Source: Trichomonas vaginalis G3
Taxonomy: Eukaryota > Parabasalia > Trichomonadida > Trichomonadidae
DNA: 64,000 nt
Assembly (NCBI RefSeq): GCF_026262505.1
Contig: NC_067207.1
Location: 16,770,082-16,834,081, forward strand
Direction of reading: 5' to 3'
The stretch's first letter is position 1. Each line of letters opens with the position of its first letter. Shown here piece after piece: positions 30,882 through 39,989 of this stretch. The translations under genes were made by a program, and so were the position numbers. The notes beneath the pieces were generated by a model. That model was not told the DNA's origin and did not search any database. It saw only the letters and a list, made by a program, of their open reading frames with translations.

Positions 30882-31889
30882 ATGGCGCACAGCTCTCGGA
30901 AGGATCAGCAGCAACAGCAAATAATTCCCGAGAACTTTTACGACAATTTGCTCGTCAATCAAAATGCATCAACACACATCGTTCATGAAATTTTAGAACA
31001 AATTATCACTGAAGGTGCTCAAATCTTACATACAAAATACTTACACTCGCAAATCAAACCATACGCTTCGAGAACCCTCGCAAGAGAACTTGTTATGAAT
31101 GCTTCTTGGGCATTAGAACCGATTGGTCCAAATGATGTCACAGCAGAACCAGACGAGGATTTAGAAATACCTCCAATTGATGAGTGGGCAGGTGGTGTTC
31201 TTCCTGTACGCTCTGCTGATGCTACAGGATTGCGTTCTGCTGTTCCACCTCCAAGAGAACCGAAAGTTCAAACTTCAAACTCAACGAGGCCTCATCCACA
31301 AGTTGTCACTCAACAAAGACAGCTCCCACAACAAGAGTCTAAAACAACAACATCGCAAGCAACACATAGAAGCCAAAAAGGAAATACACAAAAAGAAGCT
31401 CCACGAAAGAAGCCAAAGCCACAAGTATCAGAAGCAGTCGCTATTACAAGAGCTTTCGAGGAAGCAAAGAAGAAGACCGCTGTATCTATGAAAGCTGTCA
31501 CTGTAGATTCAGATTTTTCCGTTATTCAGATTACAGAACCGAAAGGACTCCCTCCAGCTCTTATTGTTCCTAAAGTAACTACAAAGCGTGCCCAGCATGT
31601 TGAACAGCCTACAACTGGTGGCCGTCAACAAGCAAGAGCCGTTATTCGTAAACCTCAACCACAACAGAAGAGAAGAGTTGTACCTAAACTCGTGGAACCA
31701 GATCAGCCTATATTTGATGAAGAAATTGCAGAAGTTTCATACTCAGATAAATTTATTTGCGCTCCTGGTGTTACATTTAAAGATGGAACAGTGGTTAAAT
31801 CTAGAGCACAACAAGCTAATCCTAACCAGATGACTAGAGCTCAATATGAAGCATATCTTGAGGAAATGAAGAGAGGCGATTCGAATTAG
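30882..31889 (+). CDS. C2orf81-like protein
   Basis: 335 residues. Residues 18-85 form helices with an H-I-V-H-E-I-L-E-Q-I-I core and YLHSQIKPYASRTLARELV. An acidic hinge, EPDEDLEIPPIDEWAGGVLP followed by VRS, sits at 97-120. This D-x-W-A-x-G-x-x-P-V signature after an acidic stretch resembles vertebrate C2orf81 (DUF4639), a protein of unknown function. The middle (125-200) is low-complexity, glutamine-, proline- and lysine-rich; a short conserved-looking block near 270-305 includes SDKFICAPGVTFKDGTVVK. Probably unstructured in large part. The family link rests on one motif region and should be treated as tentative. Confidence 0.55.
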   Translation: MAHSSRKDQQQQQIIPENFYDNLLVNQNASTHIVHEILEQIITEGAQILHTKYLHSQIKPYASRTLARELVMNASWALEPIGPNDVTAEPDEDLEIPPIDEWAGGVLPVRSADATGLRSAVPPPREPKVQTSNSTRPHPQVVTQQRQLPQQESKTTTSQATHRSQKGNTQKEAPRKKPKPQVSEAVAITRAFEEAKKKTAVSMKAVTVDSDFSVIQITEPKGLPPALIVPKVTTKRAQHVEQPTTGGRQQARAVIRKPQPQQKRRVVPKLVEPDQPIFDEEIAEVSYSDKFICAPGVTFKDGTVVKSRAQQANPNQMTRAQYEAYLEEMKRGDSN

Positions 31890-32369
31890 TAGATTATATA
31901 TTTATTTTAAATCAATGTAAACAAAATGTTCGTATAAGAATATCGTAATATTTATTATTCATCAAATTTTTCATAACATTTTTCTTCTTTTAATGGAAAT
32001 AGGAACTCATTTCGAATGATATTAACATTGAGATGAAGTTTATTGGTAGAATTTTAGCTGATAGTGGAAATTCTTATTTGAAACTCCTTTAATCTTTCAA
32101 GTGATAAAAGAAATACAGTTTGATATTGTTCTATTATGCATAGAATATCTTATTAGCTGTATTTCATGGGTAATTGATCATTTTATCACTAAAATCATTT
32201 TGGAAATTTTTTTTTTAACCAAAAGGATCAAATGAACATATTCTAAATAAAGATCAATTCGACAATTGTTGCAAATTTCCCTCATTCAATGTTAAAAAAA
32301 TCATAATTTTGATCGAAATTTTGAAAAATTAATTTAAAATTTATATAAGAATCAACTTTTATTAAGAAT
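31890..32369. other. Intergenic, convergent gene ends
   Basis: AT-rich, no gene seen. Confidence 0.5.
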
Positions 32370-33296
32370 TTACTTGCGTGGTGGAAGGCCAGCAGCAGCA
32401 AGGTGCTCGTTGAGGATCTTGCGCTTCTCTTCGAAGGAGAGCTTCTTTGTCTGTGGCTTCTTTGGAGCGTGCTTCTGCTTCATCTCCTCAGCGTGCTTCT
32501 TCTTGTCGGCGATGACTGTAGCAGCTGGGTTCTTGCGGATGGCAGCGTGAGCATCCTTGTAGATCTTCTCAAGGTTGTCAGCTGTGATTCCGGCCTTGAC
32601 GTAGCGGGAGAACTGCTTGTTGTACTTCTCTTCGGACTCCTTCTTGAGCTTGCGCATGTAGTCAGCGACGGCGCCACCGAGTATGTAGTACTGGTTGCCC
32701 TTGACGATCTTTTCAGCTGGGACGTCCTTGCGGTCCTTGCCAGCATCCTTGTCCTTCTTGTCGAACTTGCAGGCGAGGCGGCAGACGTTGTGTGGGATGA
32801 AGAGACCACCATCGACGGCACCCTTCATGACGGCGAAGACCTTAGCGCCTGTTGTTGTACGAGCAAGACCAACATCGAGGATGACCTTGAATGGGCGTCT
32901 GTTCTCTTCATCGTTGAGGTATTCCTCTGTGATCTCTGTCTTGAAGACATCGGCAAGCTTCATCTGTGTGAGGAAGCGGCGAGCAACAAGAAGACCTGTA
33001 GCATAAGCAGCTGGGTAGTTGGAGAGACCAAGCTTGATGCCGTACTTTGGAAGTTCTGTGGAGAGAGCCTGGCAGACTGTCTTATCACCTGTGAGTTCAG
33101 CAACAACGATCTGAGCAATGACCTTTGTGTTTGTGATACGAGCGACAAGGCGGTACTTGGCAGCACCATACTTTGTCTTGTCTTGTTGGATGAGCTGAGT
33201 ACGCTGGACGTAATCAGTCTTAGCCTCACGCCGCCTGCGGAACTTTGTTTGGAAGCGGGAGAAGTAGCCAGCATTCTTGACGAGCTTAGCAGACAT
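32370..33296 (-). CDS. RPL5: 60S ribosomal protein L5 (uL18)
   Basis: Started at MSAKLVKNAGYFSRFQ (308 residues), which matches the family N-terminus; the seven extra upstream residues do not. The chain carries the classic landmarks: YFSRFQTKFRRRREAKTDY, RLVARITNTKVIAQIV, LGLSNYPAAYATGLLVARR, DVGLARTTTGAKVFAVMKGAVDGG and HNVCRL. The basic C-terminus is typical. uL18 binds 5S rRNA and with uL5 forms the 5S particle of the large subunit. Codon use differs clearly from its neighbours: many GC-ending codons, as expected for a highly expressed gene. This also creates long spurious frames on the opposite strand. Upstream the minus strand reads GGCCTTCCTTTTTTGCAAG before the ATG, with no TCA initiator in view. 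Confidence 0.97.
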   Translation of the reverse strand: MSAKLVKNAGYFSRFQTKFRRRREAKTDYVQRTQLIQQDKTKYGAAKYRLVARITNTKVIAQIVVAELTGDKTVCQALSTELPKYGIKLGLSNYPAAYATGLLVARRFLTQMKLADVFKTEITEEYLNDEENRRPFKVILDVGLARTTTGAKVFAVMKGAVDGGLFIPHNVCRLACKFDKKDKDAGKDRKDVPAEKIVKGNQYYILGGAVADYMRKLKKESEEKYNKQFSRYVKAGITADNLEKIYKDAHAAIRKNPAATVIADKKKHAEEMKQKHAPKKPQTKKLSFEEKRKILNEHLAAAGLPPRK

Positions 33297-33734
33297 CTTG
33301 CAAAAAAGGAAGGCCAAAACCTCTCAATTCCTGTCAGTTTACAATTTTCAAGTTTACATGGCAAAAAATAAAAATTGTAGAATCGTCTGTTTGGTGAATT
33401 AAATAATGCGCATACAAACAAATGTTTGTTTTATATTAAATTTAGCTGGTTTTAAATTCTCAATGATTCATTTGATGAGTTTGAGGGGCATTTTCAATGA
33501 CAATTTTGTAAAATCCATGATAACCTATGCAAAAGAAGATGGTTTTATAAGGATTCGCAATCAAAGATCATATTCTTGAATCGTTGTTTTGTATTTTAGT
33601 CTTTCCTTTAAGTATTTGGCATAGTAATGTATTTCAAGCATGCGATTAACTCCTTAGAATGAAACGAAGCCAATTTAAATGAAAGAAAAATAAATTCAAG
33701 AAAATTATATAAATAATACCGTTTTACTTTATTT
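33297..33734. other. Intergenic, RPL5 upstream region
   Basis: No gene seen. The pyrimidine-rich CCTTCCTTTTTTG just before the RPL5 start may be a non-initiator core promoter, as some trichomonad genes lack TCA-type initiators; this is inference. Confidence 0.45.
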
Positions 33735-34058
33735 TTAGATGTACTTCTTGATGAAGTTCTCGACTTCCTGCTTTGTCTTACGATCTCTAGAGACAAAGCG
33801 GCCGGCTTCCTTGCCATCCTTGTAGATAAGGAATGATGGGATGCCGAAGACATCGAGTTCCTGGAATAAAGCAATGTTTGGATCACGCTCAACATGGATG
33901 AACTTGAATTGCTTGAATTCATCGATGATAGCTGGCATGTGTGGCTTGATTGCCTTGCAATCGCCGCAGGCTTCACCAGAGAACATCAAAACATAGTTGC
34001 CATGAGCGACATGAGCTTCAAGACCAGCCTTGTTCAAACCTGTTGGTAACTCTTCCAT
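33735..34058 (-). CDS. Thioredoxin
   Basis: 107 residues, a single thioredoxin domain of ordinary length. The redox pair is C31 and C34 in CGDC, rather than the usual CGPC, preceded by MFSGEA in place of the usual WAxW context. FIHVERDPN and the cis-proline loop FGIPSFLIY follow, then a C-terminal helix ending IKKYI. The missing tryptophan and the aspartate in the active site resemble thioredoxin-like proteins with altered redox potential. In trichomonads the thioredoxin system with peroxiredoxin is a main peroxide defence; whether this variant takes part is unknown. No targeting sequence seen. Confidence 0.9.
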   Translation of the reverse strand: MEELPTGLNKAGLEAHVAHGNYVLMFSGEACGDCKAIKPHMPAIIDEFKQFKFIHVERDPNIALFQELDVFGIPSFLIYKDGKEAGRFVSRDRKTKQEVENFIKKYI

Positions 34059-34062
34059 AAGG

Positions 34063-34070
34063 ATCAGTGA
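34063..34070 (-). promoter_or_regulatory. Initiator element (TCACTGAT)
   Basis: The minus strand reads TCACTGATCCTTATG, with the initiator A ten bases before the thioredoxin ATG. Confidence 0.65.
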
Positions 34071-34567
34071 AGTTAAAAAAATTCAAAGGATAAAAGCAGT
34101 TTGACTTCACTTGATAATTTGCGATTTTATTTTTATTCGACCAACTTACAATTGCTTAGCTATCGATTGTTCTCATGTATTCTACATGACAAAACATCAA
34201 TATGCAATTGCATTCAAATATTGGATGCTATTCAAAAATTGAGGGGTTTTTATATGATGTGTTCTCTGTTTATTGTATATAACTGAGGAAATTACTGGGT
34301 AAATATCATTTTTTACATGATTTTTTCAAAATTGTAATCTCAAAACTTTACAATTCACTGACATCGTAAAGAAAATTATATTATTGATGATACACTATAA
34401 AAAATATCAAATTTTTCTAAATTGGCTGCCCAAAATTTTCAAAAAAAAATCTCAATAATCTTATCTGAAGTGAAACTCTTAATGGATGAATTTAATATTA
34501 AAAGATTCAATCATATCGATCAGATAATAAATTTTTATTGTCAATCAATTTCAAACACGCGCCAGTC
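34071..34567. other. Intergenic, no gene seen
   Basis: AT-rich, short frames only. Confidence 0.5.
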
Positions 34568-34601
34568 AACCGATCATGCAGCTAAACTTGCATGATCGGT
34601 T
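34568..34601. other. Perfect hairpin downstream of Pmp-like gene
   Basis: AACCGATCATGCA and its exact complement, 13 pairs with an 8-base loop, 35 bases past the stop of the Pmp-like gene. GC-richer than its surroundings. Possibly a 3'-UTR structure. Confidence 0.6.
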
Positions 34602-34636
34602 CAAATTAAAGTAATTAAAGGCGATATTGAATGAAA

Positions 34637-36255
34637 TTAATCAGTATTTTCATCAATTGTAAATATATCATCTAATTTAAGCTCTTCTTCATGCTCATTG
34701 ATGCTCTTATCGAAGTAATTTAATCCGTTACTTGATTCTTTTGATGAAGAAGAATATTTTATTATTTTTTGTATAAAATTCGCATTATCTTCATTTTCTT
34801 CAATTGAACTTACTCGGCTTTTGTTGGATTGTACTTTCCTAATAATTAAATAAACGATTCCTAAAATCACGATAATCACAATTAAAGTTGAGATTAATGG
34901 CCAAAGGTAACGCTCAACGAAAATTGTGCTTTTTGATTTGCGTGTAGATTCGCCCTGAGGGATATTAGTTACTTGTTCTGTTAGCGATGCTGATTGAAAA
35001 TGATCTAAAGTTTTGGTATGTAAATTAAAAGGATTGATTTTGTTACCGGTTTGAATTAATGTACCAGTGTAGTATCGTATTTTCACAGCCGGTGTTGCAT
35101 ATAAAGTGAACGGAGTTGGATCTGGAACATATGATGTTTTTCGTTATCAATCTCATTAACTATTGATACATAGCTGTATGATACCTCCATATTTGAATAG
35201 CTTGGTACATTTTTGCAAATCTGATTCACATATCCTTCCTCTTTTAATTGATGAATGTTAATATTAATCAACTTAGTTTCTGGATCTTTTTCGACCAAAC
35301 CGATGCTTCCTTTATCATTTTCTACAATCAAATGATCATTGATTGAGGTCCAATTAATATGACCAAATAAAAGAACATCATGACTAGAACCATTCTGAAA
35401 AGTGATTCCATTTTTCGCAAAGTTACCATTGATACAACAATTTTGCGAATCAAATTTGGAAATTAAGTTTTTTGTATTGATAATGCATAACCCTCCACCC
35501 CCTCTTCCATGTTCAAGGAGCGGTATTTTGTTTGTATCAAAATTCTTGTTTCCAAGATTAGATGTTGCATTGTTCAACTGTATTGCACAAGAAAATAGCT
35601 TGATATATTTCGTTCCTAGTGAGTAGATTGCACCTCCAGAGTTCCCTGCTTTATTGTTGAAAAAGCTTGAATTTTCAAAATAAGAATTTGTACTTTCGGT
35701 CATGCAAATAGCTCCTCCCATGCAATATGCTGTATTTCCAAGGTATATGCATCCAATATCATAATTTTCCTGGACTGATTCAGATCCATCGCATTGAAAA
35801 TATATAGCACCTCCATGTTTGAATGCTGTATTATTTATAAAATTCACACTTGATGATAGCATTGTGCAACTATAGCAACAAATTGCTCCACCAAGTAATC
35901 CGTAATTATTTTCGAAATTTATTGGATTTCCTTGATTATTAGATGTAATTGTTATCACTGAGTGATCAAGAAACATGGCTCCACCAGATGTAATTGATAA
36001 ATATTCTCCAAACGCATTATTGTTTTTGAATTCACACTCTCCTTTGATAGTTATACAACAATAATAGAAATTATGTACTTCAAGCTTATCATTGCTTGTT
36101 ATTTTAATAATTGAGTTCCACTTGTAATCAGTCTTATATGTCAAATATTGATTGGAAATGAAATTTGGCGCTTGATGTTGTGGGACATTGGATTCCTGGC
36201 GACTTTCCCCTAATAGAGATCTTTCGGTTATGAATAGTAATGCTGCTATTGCCAT
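34637..36255 (-). pseudogene. Pmp-like beta-helix surface protein, one frameshift
   Basis: The N-terminal 390-residue frame begins with a signal-like MAIAALLFI and then carries right-handed beta-helix repeats of the polymorphic membrane protein type, with five or more GGAI or GGAM motifs (SGGAMFL, LGGAICC, HGGAIYF, MGGAICM, SGGAIYS). Near 35140 an A-run appears one base short; the other frame then reads TSYVPDPTPFTLYATPAVK, the proline-rich neck typical of this family, followed by the 149-residue frame with a membrane span (LISTLIVIIVILGIVYLIIR) and an acidic cytoplasmic tail. Together they make a complete type I surface protein. Trichomonad Pmp-like proteins resemble chlamydial Pmps and are thought to act in adhesion. 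The single break in a homopolymer could be an assembly error. TCATTC lies 24 bases before the ATG. Confidence 0.85.
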
Positions 36256-36486
36256 TTTCAGTAAATTGGCTTTTTGAATGACACAAAAACATCAAAATTG
36301 AGAAGAATTGTAAGAAAATTGAATAGAGATTTCTGATCTGTTGAATGTTTTTAGGATAAAAGAAATAGTGAATTCTAATGGAATTTGAAAAATCTTTTGA
36401 ATTCGAACTGTGAGAATTTTATCAGAAGGAAGAACGAAAGTGATGGATTTTTATCATAAGATTTGGAAAATTACCCAAATGTAAGA

Positions 36487-36559
36487 GCTTCTGTAGCCTA
36501 GTGGTTATAGCGTTCGCCTAGTAAGCGGAAGGTCGTGGGTCCGAATCCCACCAGAAGCA
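36487..36559 (+). tRNA. tRNA-Thr (AGT)
   Basis: A 73-base cloverleaf. Acceptor GCTTCTG pairs with CAGAAGC, discriminator A. Anticodon stem TTCGC/GCGGA (one G-U) with loop CTAGTAA, anticodon AGT, which reads threonine ACU (and ACC after inosine modification). T arm GTGGG/CCCAC around TCCGAAT. The D stem is weak, with two clear pairs. A-box TAGCCTAGTGG and B-box GGTCCGAATCC are internal. No intron, and CCA is not encoded. Confidence 0.95.
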
Positions 36560-36563
36560 ATTC

Positions 36564-36573
36564 TTTTTTTTTT
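36564..36573 (+). terminator. RNA polymerase III terminator
   Basis: A run of ten T begins five bases after the tRNA, the normal Pol III stop. Confidence 0.85.
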
Positions 36574-36606
36574 CTTTTCCTATATTTTATTTTACTAAAC
36601 CGTCCT

Positions 36607-36614
36607 TCATTATT
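36607..36614 (+). promoter_or_regulatory. Initiator element (TCATTATT)
   Basis: TCATTATTTC with the A at 36609, 18 bases before the ATG of the deadenylase gene. It follows the tRNA terminator closely, leaving only about 30 bases between the two genes' control sites. Confidence 0.72.
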
Positions 36615-36626
36615 TCAAATCCCAAA

Positions 36627-37850
36627 ATGGAAATATTTGACCGAAAAACCCATCCCAACGATCAACTAAATGATAGTTTTTTTGCTAACAACCCTAATCT
36701 TCGAATTCTTGATCTTTCAAACTCAGATTTGTTATTTTTCCCAATGGGAATTCTCACGCTCAAGAAACTAGAAAAAATAGATATTTCAAATACTAAGGTC
36801 ACAGTATTACCACCCGAAATCGGCGAGTTAGAATTCTTGAAAGAGTTAGCAATTCAAAATACTCCCCTCCTCGAATCTAAGCCATTTTCTATCTTAAAAT
36901 CTAAGTCACCATCCGAAGTTGCTGCATTTTTCAAGCGAATTACCCTTAAAGATGAGATTCCAAAGTTTCATTTCGAACCTCATAATCCTCAAGAGAGAGT
37001 TTTTTCGATTTTGTCGTGGAATATACTTGCAAGCAAGGTAGCAAGAAGAGATTTCTACCCACTTTCTACCGAAAAATGCATGGCCACTTATTATCGTGAC
37101 ACATTAACTGCCCAAATCGTAGACGAAATACATCCTGATATTATTGCACTCCAAGAGTTCGAGGCTCGACAGGCATCAGATTGGAGCAAGCCATTTATAG
37201 AAAATGGCTATTGGGTAACTGTTGCACCAAAAGGCCGCTACTACACAAAGAAGCCAGCTGATCAATTATTTGTCCACGGACAAGCTACATTCGTCAATCT
37301 CCATAGATTCGATGTTCTTATTTCTCAATTATTTTATCCTCGCGATTCAAAGTTAGTTTCAGCCGATGATACAGACATCAAAGGATGCGACGATGTTGTC
37401 CTCATTACTGCTGTTCGAACTCATTCAAAGCCGTCAAAGAATTACATCATTCTTAACGTCCACATGAAGTTCAACGACGCTGAAGTCAGAAAGAGACTCG
37501 CTGAGATCATCATGAAGGAAACTCTCAATTTCGCTCATCAACAATTCAAAGTTTTCGGAATTATTGTTGTTGGCGATTTCAATGACAAAACAAACTCTCC
37601 AACTCTTCAGAGGTTTTACGATTTCAAGCTGTCAAACATTTACGACGCATTCCATTCTACAGTCAATACGGCGATTTTCCAGAAAGACGATGCAGCAAGA
37701 ATCGACCATATCTTGATATCAAAGAATATCAAGGTCAAGTCAATTTTGAGTCAAGATACATATGGCCAATTGGCTGAGGCCCATCCTTTCATTCCTTGCT
37801 ACGGATTTCCTTCTGATCATCTCCCGATCGGAGCTGTAATTGAAATATAA
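36627..37850 (+). CDS. CCR4/CNOT6-type deadenylase
   Basis: 407 residues. Residues 20-95 hold three to four leucine-rich repeats (NLRILDLSNSDLLFFP, KLEKIDISNTKVTVLPPEIG). Residues 125-407 form an endonuclease/exonuclease/phosphatase domain with its motifs: SWNIL at 130-134, the metal glutamate in LQEFE at 175-179, NVHMK, VVGDFND, RIDHI and the catalytic histidine in PSDHLPI at 395-401. The LRR-plus-EEP order is that of CCR4/CNOT6, the poly(A) exonuclease of the CCR4-NOT complex that starts cytoplasmic mRNA decay. It is shorter than yeast CCR4, without the glutamine-rich N-terminus. No breaks. Confidence 0.92.
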   Translation: MEIFDRKTHPNDQLNDSFFANNPNLRILDLSNSDLLFFPMGILTLKKLEKIDISNTKVTVLPPEIGELEFLKELAIQNTPLLESKPFSILKSKSPSEVAAFFKRITLKDEIPKFHFEPHNPQERVFSILSWNILASKVARRDFYPLSTEKCMATYYRDTLTAQIVDEIHPDIIALQEFEARQASDWSKPFIENGYWVTVAPKGRYYTKKPADQLFVHGQATFVNLHRFDVLISQLFYPRDSKLVSADDTDIKGCDDVVLITAVRTHSKPSKNYIILNVHMKFNDAEVRKRLAEIIMKETLNFAHQQFKVFGIIVVGDFNDKTNSPTLQRFYDFKLSNIYDAFHSTVNTAIFQKDDAARIDHILISKNIKVKSILSQDTYGQLAEAHPFIPCYGFPSDHLPIGAVIEI

Positions 37851-38428
37851 ATCATATAAAATGTATTTGGCTTACAAAAAATGATTTTTTTATTCTTTTG
37901 GATTTCCGAAATTTTTCGGAAATTTTATTTTCGTAGTTATGTGTGTGTCCTATAATTCAATATATCCTTTAAATGAGGAATAAAAATATTGAGTTTATAA
38001 TGTCGAACTCCTATTATTGAAAGATTCTATTTTTGTAAAATTCGGTTTTATAATACATTTGTGGTGTTTTTAATATTTTCATATAAAACAAAAATCAACT
38101 CACGATTTAAATTTTGAAAATAATACCATTTTTAACTCAAAAAAATTCTGCAAATCTAAATTTTGATAAAAATTAATTAAAATATTATTCTCATTTTTTC
38201 CTAAATGAAATAATCTTAGTTATTTTATAGTTCTTCCATTCATTAGAGAATCCAATTGTGGAAAAGAAGACTTCGGGTAGAAGTTGAAATAAAGAAATTT
38301 CAAATTTATAATTTTATTTTCAGTTCTTGCTAAATCCTTTATTTAACTGTGCATACAGAACACATTTAAGACATCAATCTACAAAATTCATTATTAAAAT
38401 CAAAATCCGTACGTTAGAGCGTAAAAAA
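37851..38428. other. Intergenic, no gene seen
   Basis: AT-rich. A TCATTATT at 38388-38395 is a good initiator for the next gene, 39 bases before its chosen ATG. Confidence 0.5.
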
Positions 38429-39583
38429 ATGAGTTTTGATAAGTATTTTGCAGCTACAGAATGTGCTTTTGCAGATGAGCATGATGAGTTCTCAAAGCGA
38501 GTTAGGAATATAGGTATGAAATGGGATGAACTCTCATCTACTGACGAAGAAACTTGTAATTTAGTCAAAGAACTTTCGCAACTCAAATTATTACTTCGAC
38601 GAGGACATCTACAGATTCTTCGAACAAAAGAAGAATGTATCCATATGAAATTAAGAAACGCACAACTTGCATTTCATGTTCGACAATTACAAGCAGAAAT
38701 TCGACGCTTTTTACCATATACTTCAGTTAAAAACGAGCCATCTACAGAGTACGTATTGTCAATTGATAAAACAGAGATCATTGAAAAAGCAAAAAAGCAA
38801 GTTGCTGCAGATGATAAACTCAATCAAGACATATCAGATATTCTCAAGCAATGGCATGAGATAACCGATCTACAGACCAAAGTTTTCAATGAAGAAAGAC
38901 AAATTCAACAAGCAGATTCACAACAATTTAAAGTTTTTTCTAATGATTATTACAAACAGAATGAGATGACACATAAGCTTCTTGATAAAGTACACTCAGA
39001 ACTTCTTCATAACTACTTAATGGCCGAAAGAGCAAGTAAATCTTTATTAGCTAATCGACAATCGACCCAGAAAGGAATTGATACAAGAATTACGTCACTC
39101 AGCCATGAACTTGAAGGTTTAGGTGATAAACTTGAGAGGAAACTTGCTGAATCCAAAGTTAAAATGGACAAAAAACTTGAAATTAATACAAAGTTGATGA
39201 AAGAAGGAATTAAACGCCAGGAAGCTTATAATGCATCAGCAGCTATTGATGCAGCCAAGATGCAGAAGCAATTAAGTGATGATTTATTCTATTTCCAAGA
39301 CAAAGTAGAAGAATTGAAACGTAAAGAAAAGAAAATTAATAATCAAAAGGAATTTAACTTTGCAGAAGCAGAACAACTTATTTCTAAACTTGAATCAGAG
39401 TATAATGCAATTATTTCTGCAGCAGCTGCAGTTCCTTCTCTTGATGCTGAACACCACATTAACTTAATCAATAGCGTTGCTCATGCAGTTAGTGAGCACG
39501 TCGATAAATCAAAGAGTTCAAGCATGCTAGATTCACAAGCAAAACAACTTGGAAGCGCAATCAAAAAATCACATAAGAAATAA
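38429..39583 (+). CDS. Coiled-coil protein
   Basis: I start at MSFDKYFAATECAFADEH (384 residues) since the 34 extra upstream residues are basic and lie before the probable initiator. The chain is alpha-helical with long coiled coils at about 45-125 and 150-345; LRNAQLAFHVRQLQAEIRRF is a striking central landmark followed by LP. A short C-terminal segment is rich in alanine, serine and lysine (SAIKKSHKK at the end). Such organisation is common among ciliary and centrosomal coiled-coil proteins, but I cannot name a family. Intact, lying between the deadenylase and the ABC transporters. Confidence 0.8.
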   Translation: MSFDKYFAATECAFADEHDEFSKRVRNIGMKWDELSSTDEETCNLVKELSQLKLLLRRGHLQILRTKEECIHMKLRNAQLAFHVRQLQAEIRRFLPYTSVKNEPSTEYVLSIDKTEIIEKAKKQVAADDKLNQDISDILKQWHEITDLQTKVFNEERQIQQADSQQFKVFSNDYYKQNEMTHKLLDKVHSELLHNYLMAERASKSLLANRQSTQKGIDTRITSLSHELEGLGDKLERKLAESKVKMDKKLEINTKLMKEGIKRQEAYNASAAIDAAKMQKQLSDDLFYFQDKVEELKRKEKKINNQKEFNFAEAEQLISKLESEYNAIISAAAAVPSLDAEHHINLINSVAHAVSEHVDKSKSSSMLDSQAKQLGSAIKKSHKK

Positions 39584-39989
39584 TTTCAATTTATGAATTT
39601 TTTCTTTTGTTTTCAGATAAGAATTTAAGAATGAGGTGATTTTTTTTCTTATAAAGTACATGATATCAACAATAACTGCAATAAGAAAATGTTTTAACTT
39701 TTTCTTGTTCACAAGAGTACTTTAGAAAATATCATTTTTTTAATGCTATTGCAAAAAGTTCAGATGCTTATGTAGTGAACAATCAAACTTTTTGCTTGTA
39801 AATAGATGTTAATGATCTTTATAATTGCATTACAAAATTCCAGATAATACATCCTTATATCATATTGAATTCATTGATTTATTTATAAAAATTTACATCT
39901 ATCTGTTTTATATTCTCAGTATACAAAAACAAGTTCAAAATTATTCCCAAAACAAATCTTTTATTTATATATGTATAATATAATTTGTC
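39584..39989. other. Intergenic, convergent gene ends
   Basis: AT-rich. A loose inverted pair GCAAAAAGTT / AACTTTTTGC-like lies near 39745-39800. No gene. Confidence 0.45.

Noticed and set aside
32403-33371. 322-residue plus-strand frame opposite RPL5
   Set aside because: A shadow caused by the biased codons of the ribosomal protein gene; the translation is leucine/valine-rich with no domain.
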